Source of the DNA: Roseiarcus sp963798015
GTDB lineage: Bacteria > Pseudomonadota > Alphaproteobacteria > Rhizobiales > Beijerinckiaceae
Assembly (NCBI GenBank): GCA_963798015.1
Contig: CAWCSA010000025.1
Span: forward strand, 62,001 to 126,000
Reading direction: 5' to 3'
Length of the DNA: 64,000 nucleotides
Positions 36,284 through 44,795 of this stretch are shown here, piece by piece; the stretch's first letter is position 1; each line of letters starts with the position of its first letter. A program made the position numbers and the translations under genes. Under the pieces are notes generated by a model. The model was not told the origin of the DNA. It saw nothing but the letters and a program-made list of their open reading frames with translations, and did no database searches.

Positions 36284-36310
36284 GCGGGCGCGTCCTGTCT
36301 CCGCGCCCGC
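36284..36310 (+). other. Perfect 9-bp intercistronic hairpin
   Basis: GCGGGCGCG at 36284-36292 pairs with CGCGCCCGC at 36302-36310 around a nine-base loop, 17 bases after the binding-protein stop. No T-run follows. Like the hairpin at 32691, it separates a binding-protein gene from permease genes and probably sets their ratio. Confidence 0.65.
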
Positions 36311-36349
36311 ATCCTCCTCCGGACTCACAGATTTGCGGAAGGCGACGCG

Positions 36350-37345
36350 GTGAGTGCGACTCTGAAAGTTGCGCCAGCCGCGAGCAGAGGAGCGAGACGG
36401 AGAGGCCTGCGCGCGGTCGCTTGGGCGCCGGCGATGGTGCTTTTCCTTCTGTGCGTAATCGTCGCCGCCTTCAACCATAACTTTCTTACCTTCGGAAACT
36501 TCGTCCGGATGAGCCAGGATGCAGCGATTCCGCTTGTCCTCGGCCTTGGCGAAACTTTCGTCATCCTGATGGGGTCGATCGACTTGTCGGTCGAGGGAAT
36601 CCTTACGCTCGCCGCCGTGATCCTTTCGATGACGGTCCTCAACGGCATGAACGACAACAATCTCGGCGTGCTGGCGCTGCTGCTGGTGCTTGCGGTCGGG
36701 GCCGCCGTTGGCTTCGCAAACGGCGTTGTTCACGTCCGGCTAAAGGTGCCTTCGTTCATGGCGACGCTCGGCTCCTGGTTCATCGGCGTGGGGATCGCCA
36801 ACGCTCTGTTGGGCGGCATGGCTATAAGGATCAACGACCCATGGATACGCGGACTTGCGATCCGGCGAGCACTCGGTTTTCCATGGGGTGTATGGTTGGC
36901 GCTCGCCTGTCTCGCGGCGGCTTTCGTCATCCAGAACCATACGCGTCTCGGCCGCTATATTTACGCTCTCGGGGGCGGAGAGGAGCTCGCAGCCCTATCC
37001 GGCATTTCCGTCTCCTGGGTTCGTATCATCACGTTCACCCTTGCGGGTGTTTTCTACGCCATCGGCGGAGTCCTGGCCGCGGCGCAGCTCGGTCTTGGGA
37101 ACGCACAGATCGGCAACGGTCGCCTCTTCACCACGGTGACAGCCGTCGTCGTCGGCGGAACGTCGCTCTCCGGGGGAGAGGGCGGCGTGCTGCAGACCTT
37201 CGTCGGCGTGCTGATCGTTTCAGTATTGTCGAACGGCATGGTGCTCATGGGCGTTCCACCGAGCGTTCAGATCGGGCTTCAGGGCCTCATGATCATCGGG
37301 GCTGTGGCGCTGTCAATCGATCGCAAGACGCGGGTCGTGAAATGA
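36350..37345 (+). CDS. Sugar ABC permease 1 (RbsC type)
   Basis: A 331-residue polytopic permease of the BPD_transp_2 class. Recognisable pieces are FNHNFLTFGNFVRMSQDAAI, FVILMGSIDLSVEGILTLAA, VPSFMATLGSWFIGVGIANA and GGTSLSGGEGGVLQTFVGVL. The start is a GTG at 36350 with GGAAGG upstream. Its stop overlaps the ATPase start (ATGA). A second, different permease at 38868 suggests a heterodimeric channel rather than the usual RbsC homodimer. Confidence 0.91.
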   Translation: MSATLKVAPAASRGARRRGLRAVAWAPAMVLFLLCVIVAAFNHNFLTFGNFVRMSQDAAIPLVLGLGETFVILMGSIDLSVEGILTLAAVILSMTVLNGMNDNNLGVLALLLVLAVGAAVGFANGVVHVRLKVPSFMATLGSWFIGVGIANALLGGMAIRINDPWIRGLAIRRALGFPWGVWLALACLAAAFVIQNHTRLGRYIYALGGGEELAALSGISVSWVRIITFTLAGVFYAIGGVLAAAQLGLGNAQIGNGRLFTTVTAVVVGGTSLSGGEGGVLQTFVGVLIVSVLSNGMVLMGVPPSVQIGLQGLMIIGAVALSIDRKTRVVK

Positions 37346-38865
37346 GCGCGAACCCCGACGCCGCAATCTCAATGATCGGAATCGGCAAGCGGTTCCCGGG
37401 AGTGCACGCGCTGAAGAACGTCTCGATCGAGATCAAGCCAGGAGAGGTCGTTGGTCTCATCGGCGAGAATGGTGCCGGCAAATCGACCCTCATGAAGATC
37501 TTGAGTGGCGTCTATCAGCCGGACGAGGGGCAAATCTTCGTCGCTGGTAGGGAGACACGCATTGAAAGCGCCGCGGACGCCAACCGCAAAGGGATCGGGA
37601 TGGTGTTCCAAGAGCAATCCCTGCTCCCCAACTTGACGATCGGCGAAAACATCTATCTTGGGAATGAACGGCAGTTCACGAAATTCGGCGTCGTCAATTG
37701 GCGCGCTCTTTATGATGCTGCGGCACGGCAGCTGGTAAAGGTCAAGGTCGACATCGATCCACGCACGCGCGCAGATGAGCTGAGCTTCGCCGCCCGCCAA
37801 ATGGTGGAGCTCGCCAAAGCTCTGACCCTCGAGGAGCACGCCGCGGGCCATCTTGTCATCCTGCTCGATGAACCGACCTCCGTTCTGGAGCGAGCGGATA
37901 TCGACGTTTTGTTCGACCGTGTGCGCGCCTTGAAGTCGCGCTCCTCCTTCGTCTTCGTTTCGCACAGGCTTGACGAAGTGCTGCAACTCTCCGACCGCGT
38001 CTATGTGATGAAGGACGGCGAGGTGGTCGCGGAACTCAGAGGCGCCTACGCAAATGTCGCGATGCTGCATCAGCTCATGGTCGGAAGAACCCAGCAAGCC
38101 GACTATTACTATGAACCTCTACAGAAGCCGGTTCGGGATGAAATTGTGCTGGAGGCTGATCAACTCGCGTTCGGCGCCGCCTATAGGAACGTCAGCTTCA
38201 AGCTCCGCGCAGGAGAGGTCCTTGGAATCACCGGGGTCATCGGCTCGGGACGCGAGGAGTTGATGCGCACGCTCGCCGGCTTTGCCCCCCATACGGCTGG
38301 AAATCTCAAAGTCGTTGGCCGTGAGGTACGGTTCGAGACACCAGCCGACGCGGTCGAGCTCGGCATCGGCTACATCCCGCGCGAACGGCGGGTCGAGGGG
38401 CTCGTGCTGTTCCTGTCCGTTTCGGCCAATATCACTCTGGCCGATCTCGCGAGCCTCATGCGCTTTGGTTTGATCGATGCCCGGAAGGAGCGAAGTCTTG
38501 CGACGGACTGGACCGCCCGGCTCAAAATTCGCACGCCGAACATCCAAACCCTGTGCCTTGGCCTTTCTGGCGGCAACCAGCAGAAGGTCGTTCTCGCGAA
38601 GTGGCTGAACGCGAAAGCGAGAATTCTCATCCTCGATCACCCAACTCGAGGCCTGGATGTGGGCGCAAAGGAGGAGGTTTACGAGCTTATTCGCGGCCTG
38701 ACCGGTAAAGGTCTAGCAATCGTTCTGACTTCGGACACTTTGGAGGAGACCATTGGGCTCAGCCACAGTGTTGTCGTCATGCGCGATGGCGAAATTACGC
38801 ACCGCGCCGACGCCGCCCGCGGCGCCAAGCCGCAGCAGGTCGACCTGATCGGTTATATGGTCTAG
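37342..38865 (+). CDS. Sugar ABC ATPase, tandem domains (RbsA type)
   Basis: A 507-residue tandem ATPase starting at the ATG at 37342, which overlaps the permease stop. Domain 1 is complete: GENGAGKSTLMKILSGVYQP, signature LSFAARQMVELAKAL, Walker B LVILLDEPTSVLERADID and switch His SHRLDEVL. Domain 2 has a degenerate Walker A (GVIGSGREELMRTL), an intact signature LSGGNQQKVVLAKW and a Walker B reading ILILDHPTRGLDVG. The catalytic Glu of domain 2 is therefore replaced by His. Only the first site is likely to hydrolyse ATP efficiently. The frame is open further upstream inside the permease gene, but that part is a shadow. Confidence 0.93.
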   Translation: MSANPDAAISMIGIGKRFPGVHALKNVSIEIKPGEVVGLIGENGAGKSTLMKILSGVYQPDEGQIFVAGRETRIESAADANRKGIGMVFQEQSLLPNLTIGENIYLGNERQFTKFGVVNWRALYDAAARQLVKVKVDIDPRTRADELSFAARQMVELAKALTLEEHAAGHLVILLDEPTSVLERADIDVLFDRVRALKSRSSFVFVSHRLDEVLQLSDRVYVMKDGEVVAELRGAYANVAMLHQLMVGRTQQADYYYEPLQKPVRDEIVLEADQLAFGAAYRNVSFKLRAGEVLGITGVIGSGREELMRTLAGFAPHTAGNLKVVGREVRFETPADAVELGIGYIPRERRVEGLVLFLSVSANITLADLASLMRFGLIDARKERSLATDWTARLKIRTPNIQTLCLGLSGGNQQKVVLAKWLNAKARILILDHPTRGLDVGAKEEVYELIRGLTGKGLAIVLTSDTLEETIGLSHSVVVMRDGEITHRADAARGAKPQQVDLIGYMV

Positions 38866-38867
38866 CG

Positions 38868-39821
38868 ATGGCTGCGAAGACTCCGCGTCCGGATGATCTC
38901 AGAAAGTGGCTGCCGCTCGCGACGCTTACGGCCCTCATTCTGATGGTCGGGATCGCCCAACCGAGCTTTCTTGAGCCGAGCACTTTGATTGAGCTCGCGA
39001 GCGATACCGCCGTCCTGTTCATCCTCGCGACCGGCGTGACATTCGTGATCATGCTTGGAGGGATTGACCTCTCCATTCAGTCCATGGCCTCGCTTGCGAG
39101 CGTTATCGTGGCTCTCACTGTCGCGCGACTGGGCTACGGGTCGTTTCTGCTCGCGATCGTCATCGGCGCGATCGCCGGACTGCTTTCCGGGCTCGTGCAT
39201 GTGCGCTTGAAAATCCCCTCGTTCATCGCGACGCTAGCGATGGGCGGCGTCCTCTTCAGCGTAGCGCTGGTGATCTCAAAGGAACGATCGATTACCCTGG
39301 ACGAAGCGGGGCGGGCATATCAGACATGGATCACCGGCCAGGAATTCGGCTTGCCGAACGTCATTTTTGTTGGGCTTGCCGTGTTGGTGGCAGCGCATGT
39401 GGCGCAGGCGCATACGCGGTTCGGCCGTTACAGTGCGGCGATCGGAGCGGGAGAGCCCGCGGCTTACGCCTCCGGCGTCAAGGTCGGTCGGCAGAAGATC
39501 TTCGCCTTCGTTCTCTCGGCGGCTTTCGCGGCGCTGGCGGGGGTCGTCCTTGCGGGCCGCCTTGCAAGCGGCTCGCCCACTTTGGCTGCAGAGCTCCTGC
39601 TGCCTTCGATAGCGGCCGTCGTCGTCGGAGGAACGGCGATAACCGGGGGTGTCGGCAGCGTCTGGCGCACTCTCGTCGGTGCCTTGATCATCTCCGTTGT
39701 GCGCATCGGGATGACATTCCTCGGCGTGAACATCTTCGCTCAGAATATCGTTTTTGGCGCCGTTCTGATCGGTGCAGTCGCCGTTACGATCGATCGGACG
39801 AAAATCCCGATCGTGAAGTGA
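38868..39821 (+). CDS. Sugar ABC permease 2 (RbsC type)
   Basis: A 317-residue permease of the same class as that at 36350 but clearly divergent. It contains FVIMLGGIDLSIQSMASLAS, IPSFIATLAMGGVLFSVALV, GRYSAAIGAGEPAAYASGVK and GGTAITGGVGSVWRTLVGAL. It starts two bases after the ATPase stop. With the first permease it probably forms a heterodimer. The operon ends here: an IS481-like remnant and an IS21 element follow. Confidence 0.91.
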   Translation: MAAKTPRPDDLRKWLPLATLTALILMVGIAQPSFLEPSTLIELASDTAVLFILATGVTFVIMLGGIDLSIQSMASLASVIVALTVARLGYGSFLLAIVIGAIAGLLSGLVHVRLKIPSFIATLAMGGVLFSVALVISKERSITLDEAGRAYQTWITGQEFGLPNVIFVGLAVLVAAHVAQAHTRFGRYSAAIGAGEPAAYASGVKVGRQKIFAFVLSAAFAALAGVVLAGRLASGSPTLAAELLLPSIAAVVVGGTAITGGVGSVWRTLVGALIISVVRIGMTFLGVNIFAQNIVFGAVLIGAVAVTIDRTKIPIVK

Positions 39822-39903
39822 CAATTGGCAGGATTGTCGTCCGAGACCGACCTCGATGGCAGCCGCGGTTAGGACGCAGTCAGAGATTGGTCGAGGCCGC
39901 TCT

Positions 39904-40121
39904 CTAAATGAGATCGAGAGGACCGATGCGGGACGAGGTGCGGAGCCTCAATAGGTCGTGCAAGGATAGTGCGAGTCTGCTGATTGGGGTCATGACCTGG
40001 ATTCCGCCTTGGGGTCGATGCCAATTACATTGATGCAGCCAGATCGGCAGGTTCTCGGCGGATTCGGGACTGTCAGGAATCTTGTGTGCAGGGCCGGTTG
40101 CGTCATCACGCTTGAACGAAC
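39904..40121 (-). pseudogene. C-terminal remnant of an IS481-family transposase
   Basis: Read on the reverse strand, this piece gives LPIWLHQCNWHRPQGGIQVM and TPISRLALSLHDLLRLR before a TAG. That is the typical end of IS481-type integrases (WLHxYNWHRPHxxL, then PISRLGL). The upstream part is missing because the IS21 element begins at 40122, and nothing from it appears on the far side. Confidence 0.75.
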
Positions 40122-40192
40122 TGTCGATTTCCGCTGAGATTTGACCCGGGGTTTCCATTGAGAACTGACCCGGCTTGATGATGGTTTCGGGT

Positions 40193-40987
40193 TCAGGCGT
40201 TCGTCAAGTTCCGAGATTTCTCCTTTGCGGGTTTGGCGGCATTCGCCGAGCTGTTTTTGAAGCGGAAGCTGTCGTTTCCGGTTTCGAGGATGTGGCAGCG
40301 GTAGGTAAGACGATCGAGCAGCGCGGTCGTCATCTTCGGGTCGCCGAACACGGTGGCCCACTCGCCGAAGCTGAGATTGGTCGTGATGATGACGCTGGTG
40401 CGCTCGTAGAGCTTGCTCAGCAGATGGAAGAGCAATGCCCCGCCGGAGGCGCTGAACGGCAGGTAGCCGAGTTCGTCGAGGATGACGAGATCGGAATGGG
40501 TGAGCCGCGCCGCGATCTGGCCGGGTTTGCCCTGAAGCTTCTCTTGTTCGAGAGCGTTGACGAGTTCGACCGTGGAGAAGAACCGGACGCGCTTGCGGTG
40601 ATGCTCGATGGCCTGGACGCCGATCGCCGTAGCGAGATGCGTCTTACCCGTGCCGGGGCCGCCGACCAGGACGACATTGTGAGTATCTTCCAGGAACTCG
40701 CAACGATGGAGTTGTCGTACGAGCGCCTCGTTGACCTCGCTGCTGGCGAAGTCGAACCCGGCGAGGTCGCGATACGTCGGAAAGCGCGCCGCCTTGAGCT
40801 GGTAGGCCGTTGATCTGACCTCTCTGTCGGCCGTCTCCGCTTTCAGAAGCTGCGACAGGATCGGCAAAGCGGCTTCGAAGGCCGGGGAGCCTTGCTCGGT
40901 CAACTCGCCGACCGCCTGAGCCATGCCATGCATTTTGAGGCTGCGTAGCATGATGGTGATCGCGCCAGCGGCGGGATTATGACGCAT
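40193..40987 (-). CDS. istB: IS21-family helper ATPase IstB
   Basis: A 264-residue AAA+ ATPase that assists the IstA transposase. Walker A is VVLVGGPGTGKTHLATAIG near residue 105, Walker B DLVILDELGYLPFS, and sensor region TSVIITTNLSFGEW. DRLTYRCHILE near the end is the family signature. The ATG at 40987 overlaps the istA stop by 11 bases, the usual coupling in IS21 elements. The frame appears complete. Confidence 0.95.
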   Translation of the reverse strand: MRHNPAAGAITIMLRSLKMHGMAQAVGELTEQGSPAFEAALPILSQLLKAETADREVRSTAYQLKAARFPTYRDLAGFDFASSEVNEALVRQLHRCEFLEDTHNVVLVGGPGTGKTHLATAIGVQAIEHHRKRVRFFSTVELVNALEQEKLQGKPGQIAARLTHSDLVILDELGYLPFSASGGALLFHLLSKLYERTSVIITTNLSFGEWATVFGDPKMTTALLDRLTYRCHILETGNDSFRFKNSSANAAKPAKEKSRNLTNA

Positions 40988-42509
40988 GGCGCGCCTCCCG
41001 GACTTTGCGCAGTGCATCGTAGCGTTCGACGTTGGCCTGCGGCTCGGTGGTGAGCGTCAAAGCATTGGGCGGCTTTACGGCTGGTGGGTCGATCGGCTTG
41101 CCGTCGATCAATCGGTGCAGCACGTTCAGGATATGCGTCTTGGTTGGGGCGCCTGCCTCCAATGCGAGTTCGACGGCAGTGAGCACGGCCTGCTCGTCGT
41201 GCTGGAGGACGAGAGCCAGAATCTCGACCATCTCGCGGTCGCCGCCGGGCGTCTTGAGCATGCGCTGCTGCAGAGTTCGGAAGGCGGGCGGGAGTTCGGC
41301 GAACGGCGCGCCGTTGCGGAGTGCGCCTGGTTTGCGTTGAATGACCGCCAGATAGTGCCGCCAATCGAAAACGGTCGTCGTACTCGTTCGTTCGTGAGAG
41401 CGGGCAAAGACTCGGCGGTGTTCGCAGATGATCTGCCCCTCGGCGGCGACGACAATCCGCTCGGGATAGACCCGCACGCTGACCGGGCGATTGGCGAAGG
41501 ACGCCGGCACGCTATAGCGATTGCGGTCCAGATGGATCAGGCACGTCGGCGAGACGCGCTTGGCGTATTCGACAAAACCGTCGAATAGCCTGGGAAGCGG
41601 CATCAGATGTTGGGCTTCTTCAGACCAGGCGTCAGAGATCATGCCAGGATGCGACCCGTGTGGGGTCTGCGCCCAAAGCTCCCGGCAGCGCGTCTCCAGC
41701 CAGTCGTTTAGCGCCGCCAAGGAGGGGAAGCTGGGCGCCGGCTGCCAGAGCCGATGGCGAGCATCCTGGACGTTCTTCTCGATCTGCCCTTTCTCCCACC
41801 CGGAGGCCGGGTTGCAGAAGTCGGCTTCGAACAGAAAGTGGCTGACCATCGCCGAGAACCGCGCGTTGACCTGGCGTTCCTTCCCACGCCCGATCTTGTC
41901 GACGGCGGTTCGCATATTGTCGTAGATGCCGCGCCGCGGCACGCCGCCCAGCACGCGGAAGGCGTGATTATGCGAGTTGAACAGCATCTCGTGGGTCTGC
42001 TGCGGGTAGGCGCGGAGAATGAAGACGCGGCTATAGGAGAGCTTGAAGTGAGCGACCTGCAATTTGGTCCGCTCGCCGGCAATGACCGCCCAATCCTCTG
42101 ACCAATCGAACTGGAATGCCTCGCCAGGCAGGAATGCCAGCGGCACGAACACGCCACGGCCAGTCGTCTTCTGCTCTCGCTGCCGGGCTGCCTTCCAGTC
42201 GCGCGCGAAAGCCGCCACGCGATTGTACGAGCCGTCGTAGCCGAGGGCGGCTAGATCAGCGTGCAATTGCTTGACGGTCCGCTTCTGCTTTCGCGACTTC
42301 CCCGCCTCCTGCCGCAGCATCTGCGACAGCTTGTCGGCGTGTGGGTCCAGCCTGCTCGGCCGATCTGGGACGGCAAACTTCGGTTCGACGCTGTCCGAAC
42401 GCAGGTACTTGCGGACCGTGTTCCTCGACAGCCCAGTGCGTCGAGATATCTCTCGGATCGAGAAATGATCTCGATAATGCCAACGTCGGATGACGCTCAA
42501 TAACTCCAT
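40977..42509 (-). CDS. istA: IS21-family transposase IstA
   Basis: A 510-residue transposase. The N-terminal helix-turn-helix is REISRRTGLSRNTVRKYLRS. The DDE integrase core begins at FLPGEAFQFDWSEDWAVI (first Asp), with the second Asp in RRGIYDNMRTAVDK and Glu in GWEKGQIEKNVQ. The C-terminal half carries YSVPASFANRPVSVRVY. The start MELLSVIRRWHYRD at 42509 matches family members; the frame is open to 42542. All catalytic residues are present, so the copy may be active. Confidence 0.95.
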   Translation of the reverse strand: MELLSVIRRWHYRDHFSIREISRRTGLSRNTVRKYLRSDSVEPKFAVPDRPSRLDPHADKLSQMLRQEAGKSRKQKRTVKQLHADLAALGYDGSYNRVAAFARDWKAARQREQKTTGRGVFVPLAFLPGEAFQFDWSEDWAVIAGERTKLQVAHFKLSYSRVFILRAYPQQTHEMLFNSHNHAFRVLGGVPRRGIYDNMRTAVDKIGRGKERQVNARFSAMVSHFLFEADFCNPASGWEKGQIEKNVQDARHRLWQPAPSFPSLAALNDWLETRCRELWAQTPHGSHPGMISDAWSEEAQHLMPLPRLFDGFVEYAKRVSPTCLIHLDRNRYSVPASFANRPVSVRVYPERIVVAAEGQIICEHRRVFARSHERTSTTTVFDWRHYLAVIQRKPGALRNGAPFAELPPAFRTLQQRMLKTPGGDREMVEILALVLQHDEQAVLTAVELALEAGAPTKTHILNVLHRLIDGKPIDPPAVKPPNALTLTTEPQANVERYDALRKVREARHAS

Positions 42510-42598
42510 GTCGATCACTCCGATGCCCCCCGCGTAGGTCAAGGGGGCGAGGTTCGAACATGGGTCAGTTCTCGGTGGAAAAACCCGTGCTGCCCGGG

Positions 42599-43330
42599 TC
42601 AGCTCTCAGTGGAAATCAACATAGGCGTGTTCTTGAGAATCTCGGGGATCGATTCGGCGAGCTTCTCGACATAGGCGCGGCTTCCACCGACCAATGTTCT
42701 CCAGAGGGGACGGTTGATAAGCTGCAACAGGCCGTGATTCTCGCAGAAGCTAACGAACGCTCGGGCTGGATATTCCCCGATCTCCGCTGCTGGCGTCGAC
42801 CAGATGGCAGCCGCCATTGGATAGAGATGATCTGCGCGAAACGCTGCCCCGTACCCGGACGCGTCGAGATAGGCGTCGAGCGACGTGTCGCCCAGATCGT
42901 GGGCGGCGTGCGGCGCTTCGCGGTAGAAGCGCAACAGGTCACGCAACATTTCCCAGAATCTAAAGCTCACGATATTTCGAGGCTGCGCAAAAAGGCCCGT
43001 CAGGCCCGTGCCGGAATATTCCAAGCGTCCGTCGTCGAGCGAGACGGCGAAGGTCATAATTGAGGTTTTGGTCGCGACGACCAAATGATCGAGCAGAGCC
43101 GAAAAATTCGGATAGGTCGCTTCGTTGTAAACGATGAACCCGGTGTCGACCGCGACGCCGCCAACGTCCACCGTGTTGCTATGCCCTCCAAGCCGCGAGT
43201 CAGCTTCGTACAGAGTGACACGATGGCGCTTCGACAGGAGCCACGCTGCCGAGAGGCCCGATATCCCGCTGCCGACGACAGCGATGTTCAGCCTCTTCGA
43301 TCCGAGGGTCTCGGCGCTCTGCAAACCCAC
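42599..43330 (-). pseudogene. NAD/FAD-dependent amine-oxidase-like protein, truncated by IS21
   Basis: The N-terminal 235 or so residues of a COG2907-type flavoprotein: FAD motif IAVVGSGISGLSAAWLLSKR, then TLYEADSRLGGHSNTVDVGG and VDTGFIVYNEATYPNFSALL. The frame runs into the IS21 end at 42621 and stops inside it at 42599. The C-terminal half is absent on the other side. The GTG at 43330 starts the gene, 38 bases or so downstream of a promoter with the TGATCC-N16-CGTA layout. In Rhodobacter-type RpoE-ChrR loci such a gene belongs to the singlet-oxygen response and is linked to fatty-acid modification. The loss here should disable that branch. Confidence 0.85.
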
Positions 43331-43373
43331 CTCCGCGACTGGACGGCTCGGCTCCCACTCTCGCGAGAACCGG

Positions 43374-43405
43374 ATAAGATACGCGTGCCGCCGCTTTCTG
43401 GATCA
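43374..43405 (-). promoter_or_regulatory. ECF-type promoter for the FAD protein gene
   Basis: On the reverse strand TGATCC (43405-43400) is followed after 16 bases by CGTATCTT, giving the layout TGATCC-N16-CGTA. It points to the truncated FAD gene and is back to back with the promoter of the sigma-factor gene. The TGATCC -35 is what I recall for the singlet-oxygen sigma factor of Rhodobacter. Confidence 0.75.
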
Positions 43406-43423
43406 CTCTCAATCGATACGGGA

Positions 43424-43453
43424 TGATCCAGTCAGAGTTTCGTCTCGTAGAAT
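43424..43453 (+). promoter_or_regulatory. ECF-type autoregulatory promoter of rpoE
   Basis: TGATCC (43424-43429), 16 bases, then CGTAGAAT (43446-43453), the same layout as the divergent promoter and the one at 47645-47674. It directs transcription into rpoE-chrR. The predicted start falls near 43459, almost on the ATG at 43458. Confidence 0.75.
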
Positions 43454-43457
43454 GGTT

Positions 43458-44108
43458 ATGGCTCTTGCAGGGATTCCATCTGGGGAGAAACTTGGGAATG
43501 CTACCCCGCGCGGTGCGCGGATTGTCACGTTGAGACCGGCGGATCGGAACGGTCGCGTTCCCTCCGAAGAGGAGTGCCGTGGATTGTTGAGAAGTATCGC
43601 CCTGGATAAGGATCGCGCCGCCTTCACCGAACTGTTCGGTCATTTTGCCCCGCGGGTGAAAGGGTTTTTGATGCGCTATGGCCTCGGCGACCCTCTGTCG
43701 GAGGAGTTGGCCCAGGAAACGATGCTGACAGTGTGGCGCAAGGCCGACCGGTTCGACCCAGGTCGTGCTGGCGTCCCCACCTGGATTTTCACCATCGCCC
43801 GCAACAAGCGGATCGATCGTCTGCGTCGGGACCGCGGAGGCATGGCGCCGCGTCTCGACGCGAGCGACGAGATGGAGGATTGCGGATCAAGCGAGGAGTT
43901 CACCATCGCAGCGGAGACAGCCGAGCAGGTGCGGACGGCTATGGCCGCCCTTCCGGATAACCAGGCTCAGGTCGTTCGCCTCGCATTTTTTGCGGAAAAG
44001 TCGCACGCGGAGATCGCGCGCGAACTCGATATTCCCCTCGGCACCGTGAAATCACGAGTTCGTCTCGCGCTCGCTCGTCTTCGCAACTTGCTGGAGGGTC
44101 AGATATGA
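43458..44108 (+). CDS. rpoE: ECF sigma factor (RpoE of the ChrR-controlled group)
   Basis: A sigma-70 family ECF factor. Region 2 is AAFTELFGHFAPRVKGFLMR and SEELAQETMLTVWRKADRFD, with the -10 reading segment GVPTWIFTIARNKRIDRLRR. Region 4 is VRLAFFAEKSHAEIARELDI PLGTVKSRVRLALARL. From the ATG at 43458 it has 216 residues. The first 30 are not conserved-looking, so a later start is possible. The following gene overlaps by four bases and encodes its ChrR anti-sigma factor. Such pairs respond to singlet oxygen and organic hydroperoxide. It should recognise the TGATCC-N16-CGTA promoters found at three places nearby, including its own. Confidence 0.92.
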   Translation: MALAGIPSGEKLGNATPRGARIVTLRPADRNGRVPSEEECRGLLRSIALDKDRAAFTELFGHFAPRVKGFLMRYGLGDPLSEELAQETMLTVWRKADRFDPGRAGVPTWIFTIARNKRIDRLRRDRGGMAPRLDASDEMEDCGSSEEFTIAAETAEQVRTAMAALPDNQAQVVRLAFFAEKSHAEIARELDIPLGTVKSRVRLALARLRNLLEGQI

Positions 44109-44761
44109 CGCCCGAGCGTCATCCGAGCGACGAGAGCCTACTGCGCTACGCCGCAGGCTCGCTCAGCGGCGGCCCATCGCTGGTCGTCGCGGCGCATCTC
44201 GAATTTTGCTCCGCATGCCGCGTGCAAGTTGCAAGATTTGAACGAGTTGGCGGCGCATTGCTTGCGGACGTGGCGCGGGAGCCGATGCGCGGTGATGCGC
44301 TCGGGCGAGCACTGGAAAGGCTCGATGAAACGGCTTCCACTACATCTGTGGAGCCGCTTCCGAAGTCTCCCCGTCGAGCGGATCTTGGAATGCCGCTTCC
44401 AGCCTCCTTGCGCGATTGCGGAATCGGCCCATGGCGATGGCTTGGACCCGGATTCCGATGGACTTCGATCAATGTTCCGGGAAGTCCCGACGCGAAGGTC
44501 ATGATTCTTCGGGGGCGGCCCGGCTTGCAACTGCCTTCCCACGGACACACCGGCGAGGAGTTTACGCTCATTCTGAAAGGGTGGCTGTTTGACGATCGTG
44601 GCGCCTACGGTCCTGGAGACTTCGACGAGGCGGACTCAGACATCGACCATCAGCCCGTCGTCGGGCCAGACATGGAATGCATCTGTCTTGCCGCGCTCGA
44701 CGGGGATACGCGCCTCCACAGTCGACTTGGCCGATGGCTCCGTCCGTTTGTCGGGTTCTGA
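44105..44761 (+). CDS. chrR: ChrR-family anti-sigma factor with cupin domain
   Basis: A 218-residue zinc-binding anti-sigma factor. The N-terminal ZAS domain holds the HLEFCSAC motif (HxxxCxxC, about residues 31-38) plus an upstream His. The C-terminal cupin domain has LPSHGHTGEEFTLILKGWLF and GDFDEADSDIDHQPVVG, with the metal-type His/Glu residues needed for the singlet-oxygen response in Rhodobacter. Start and stop codons of chrR and rpoE overlap (ATGA), ensuring paired translation. It keeps RpoE inactive until oxidative stress. Confidence 0.93.
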   Translation: MTPERHPSDESLLRYAAGSLSGGPSLVVAAHLEFCSACRVQVARFERVGGALLADVAREPMRGDALGRALERLDETASTTSVEPLPKSPRRADLGMPLPASLRDCGIGPWRWLGPGFRWTSINVPGSPDAKVMILRGRPGLQLPSHGHTGEEFTLILKGWLFDDRGAYGPGDFDEADSDIDHQPVVGPDMECICLAALDGDTRLHSRLGRWLRPFVGF

Positions 44762-44795
44762 AACGCCGCGGCATGCCTGTTCCTGAAGGTCGGCA

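Larger units (their letters stand above)
40122..42621 (-). mobile_element. IS21-family insertion sequence
   Basis: An istA-istB pair is bounded by matching ends. The left end (40122-40147) begins TGTCGATTTCCGCTGAGA and ends TGACCC. The right end, read inward from 42621 to 42596, begins TGTTGATTTCCACTGAGA and ends TGACCC. Each end has a second internal copy of the motif (TTTCCATTGAGAACTGACCC on the left), as IS21 ends normally do. The length is 2500 bp. No target duplication is visible between the flanks, and the sequences on the two sides belong to different genes. Confidence 0.9.
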
